A model generated the notes under the pieces. The model was not told the DNA's origin and searched no databases. It was given only the letters and a program-made list of their open reading frames with translations. Both the position numbers and the translations under genes were made by a program. From positions 49,328,761-49,392,760 of the forward strand of contig OX365950.1 of NCBI GenBank assembly GCA_947247005.1: a stretch of 64,000 nucleotides of DNA. The letters are read 5' to 3'. This document shows, piece by piece, positions 63,965-64,000 of the stretch; the stretch's first letter is position 1, and each line of letters opens with the position of its first letter. The stretch is from Spisula solida. Taxonomy: Eukaryota > Mollusca > Bivalvia > Venerida > Mactridae.

Positions 63965-64000
63965 TGAATATTCTGATTAGATTTGACGCTGTCTGTGACT

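Larger units (their letters stand above)
54913..64000 (+). repeat. Tandem unit E, cut by the window end
   Basis: This unit starts at a copy of the start motif and follows B almost base for base through the two exon-like blocks and the 74-codon ORF. It keeps an empty target site where B and C have the Penelope-like fragment (single ATATAAAATTAT at 58886-58897). It lacks the block equivalent to about 3712-4500 of A: at about 61265 it jumps straight to the ACCATATACCAAAACTCG stretch. It shares the TA-flanked element with B but in a longer form (62003-63095), and shares the two stop codons of B in the decayed exon. Stretches 57800-58480 and 58900-61600 hold only unit homology. Confidence 0.85.

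Noticed and set aside
1..64000. CRISPR array or prokaryotic operons
   Set aside because: No short regularly spaced repeats, no ribosome-binding-site-led genes and no dense coding; the long repeats are 12-18 kb units.

Overview
The window looks like AT-rich nuclear DNA from an animal. It has no rRNA, no prokaryotic gene layout, and no long ORF that begins with ATG and matches a family I recognise. It carries many short non-autonomous transposons with TA or short target-site duplications, and a Penelope-like retroelement fragment with a hammerhead-ribozyme core. A lophotrochozoan such as a bivalve or other mollusc fits, but this is inference from repeat style and base composition and is not proven.

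The main structure is a head-to-tail array of a very large repeat unit, about 12.5 to 18 kb per unit. A shared start motif (GGCATCATTCTTT) lies at about 1, 12530, 27379 and 54913. Five units can be followed: A (1-12529), B (12530-27378), C (27379-45362), D (about 45851-54912, its left end replaced by 488 bp of unrelated DNA) and E (54913 to beyond the window). They differ by deletions and insertions. A lacks the block present at about 13850-17280 in B. B and E lack parts of the block present at 3712-4255 in A. C carries several large insertions. Similarity is mosaic: the left parts of B, C and E resemble each other, the middles of B and E form one class and those of A, C and D another, and the right parts of A, B and D are nearly identical. 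This points to unequal exchange or gene conversion.

Because units act as filled and empty sites for each other, several insertions can be delimited. They are a 424-bp MITE with 53-bp inverted repeats and a CAG duplication (A); a 165-bp TA-flanked MITE (D); a TA-flanked element in a short form (B, 380 bp) and a long form (E, 1093 bp); a 5'-truncated Penelope-like element with a 12-bp duplication (B and C, empty in E); a foldback palindrome (C); a 1.4-kb insertion with a (GTT)n tract (C); and a dispersed repeat in opposite orientations in A and C. A mariner-like TIR element of about 860 bp is part of the ancestral unit.

Coding content is weak. One exon-like block is decayed in all five units by stop codons shared within subgroups (A with D, B with E), with C the most complete. 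A second 178-bp block with splice-like borders is open in B, C and E. I recognise neither. My reading is that each unit once held a multi-exon gene, or part of one, and that the array is now mostly pseudogenic, transposon-filled DNA. Stretches not listed separately hold only cross-unit homology; I see no gene, RNA or repeat in them beyond what the unit entries describe.
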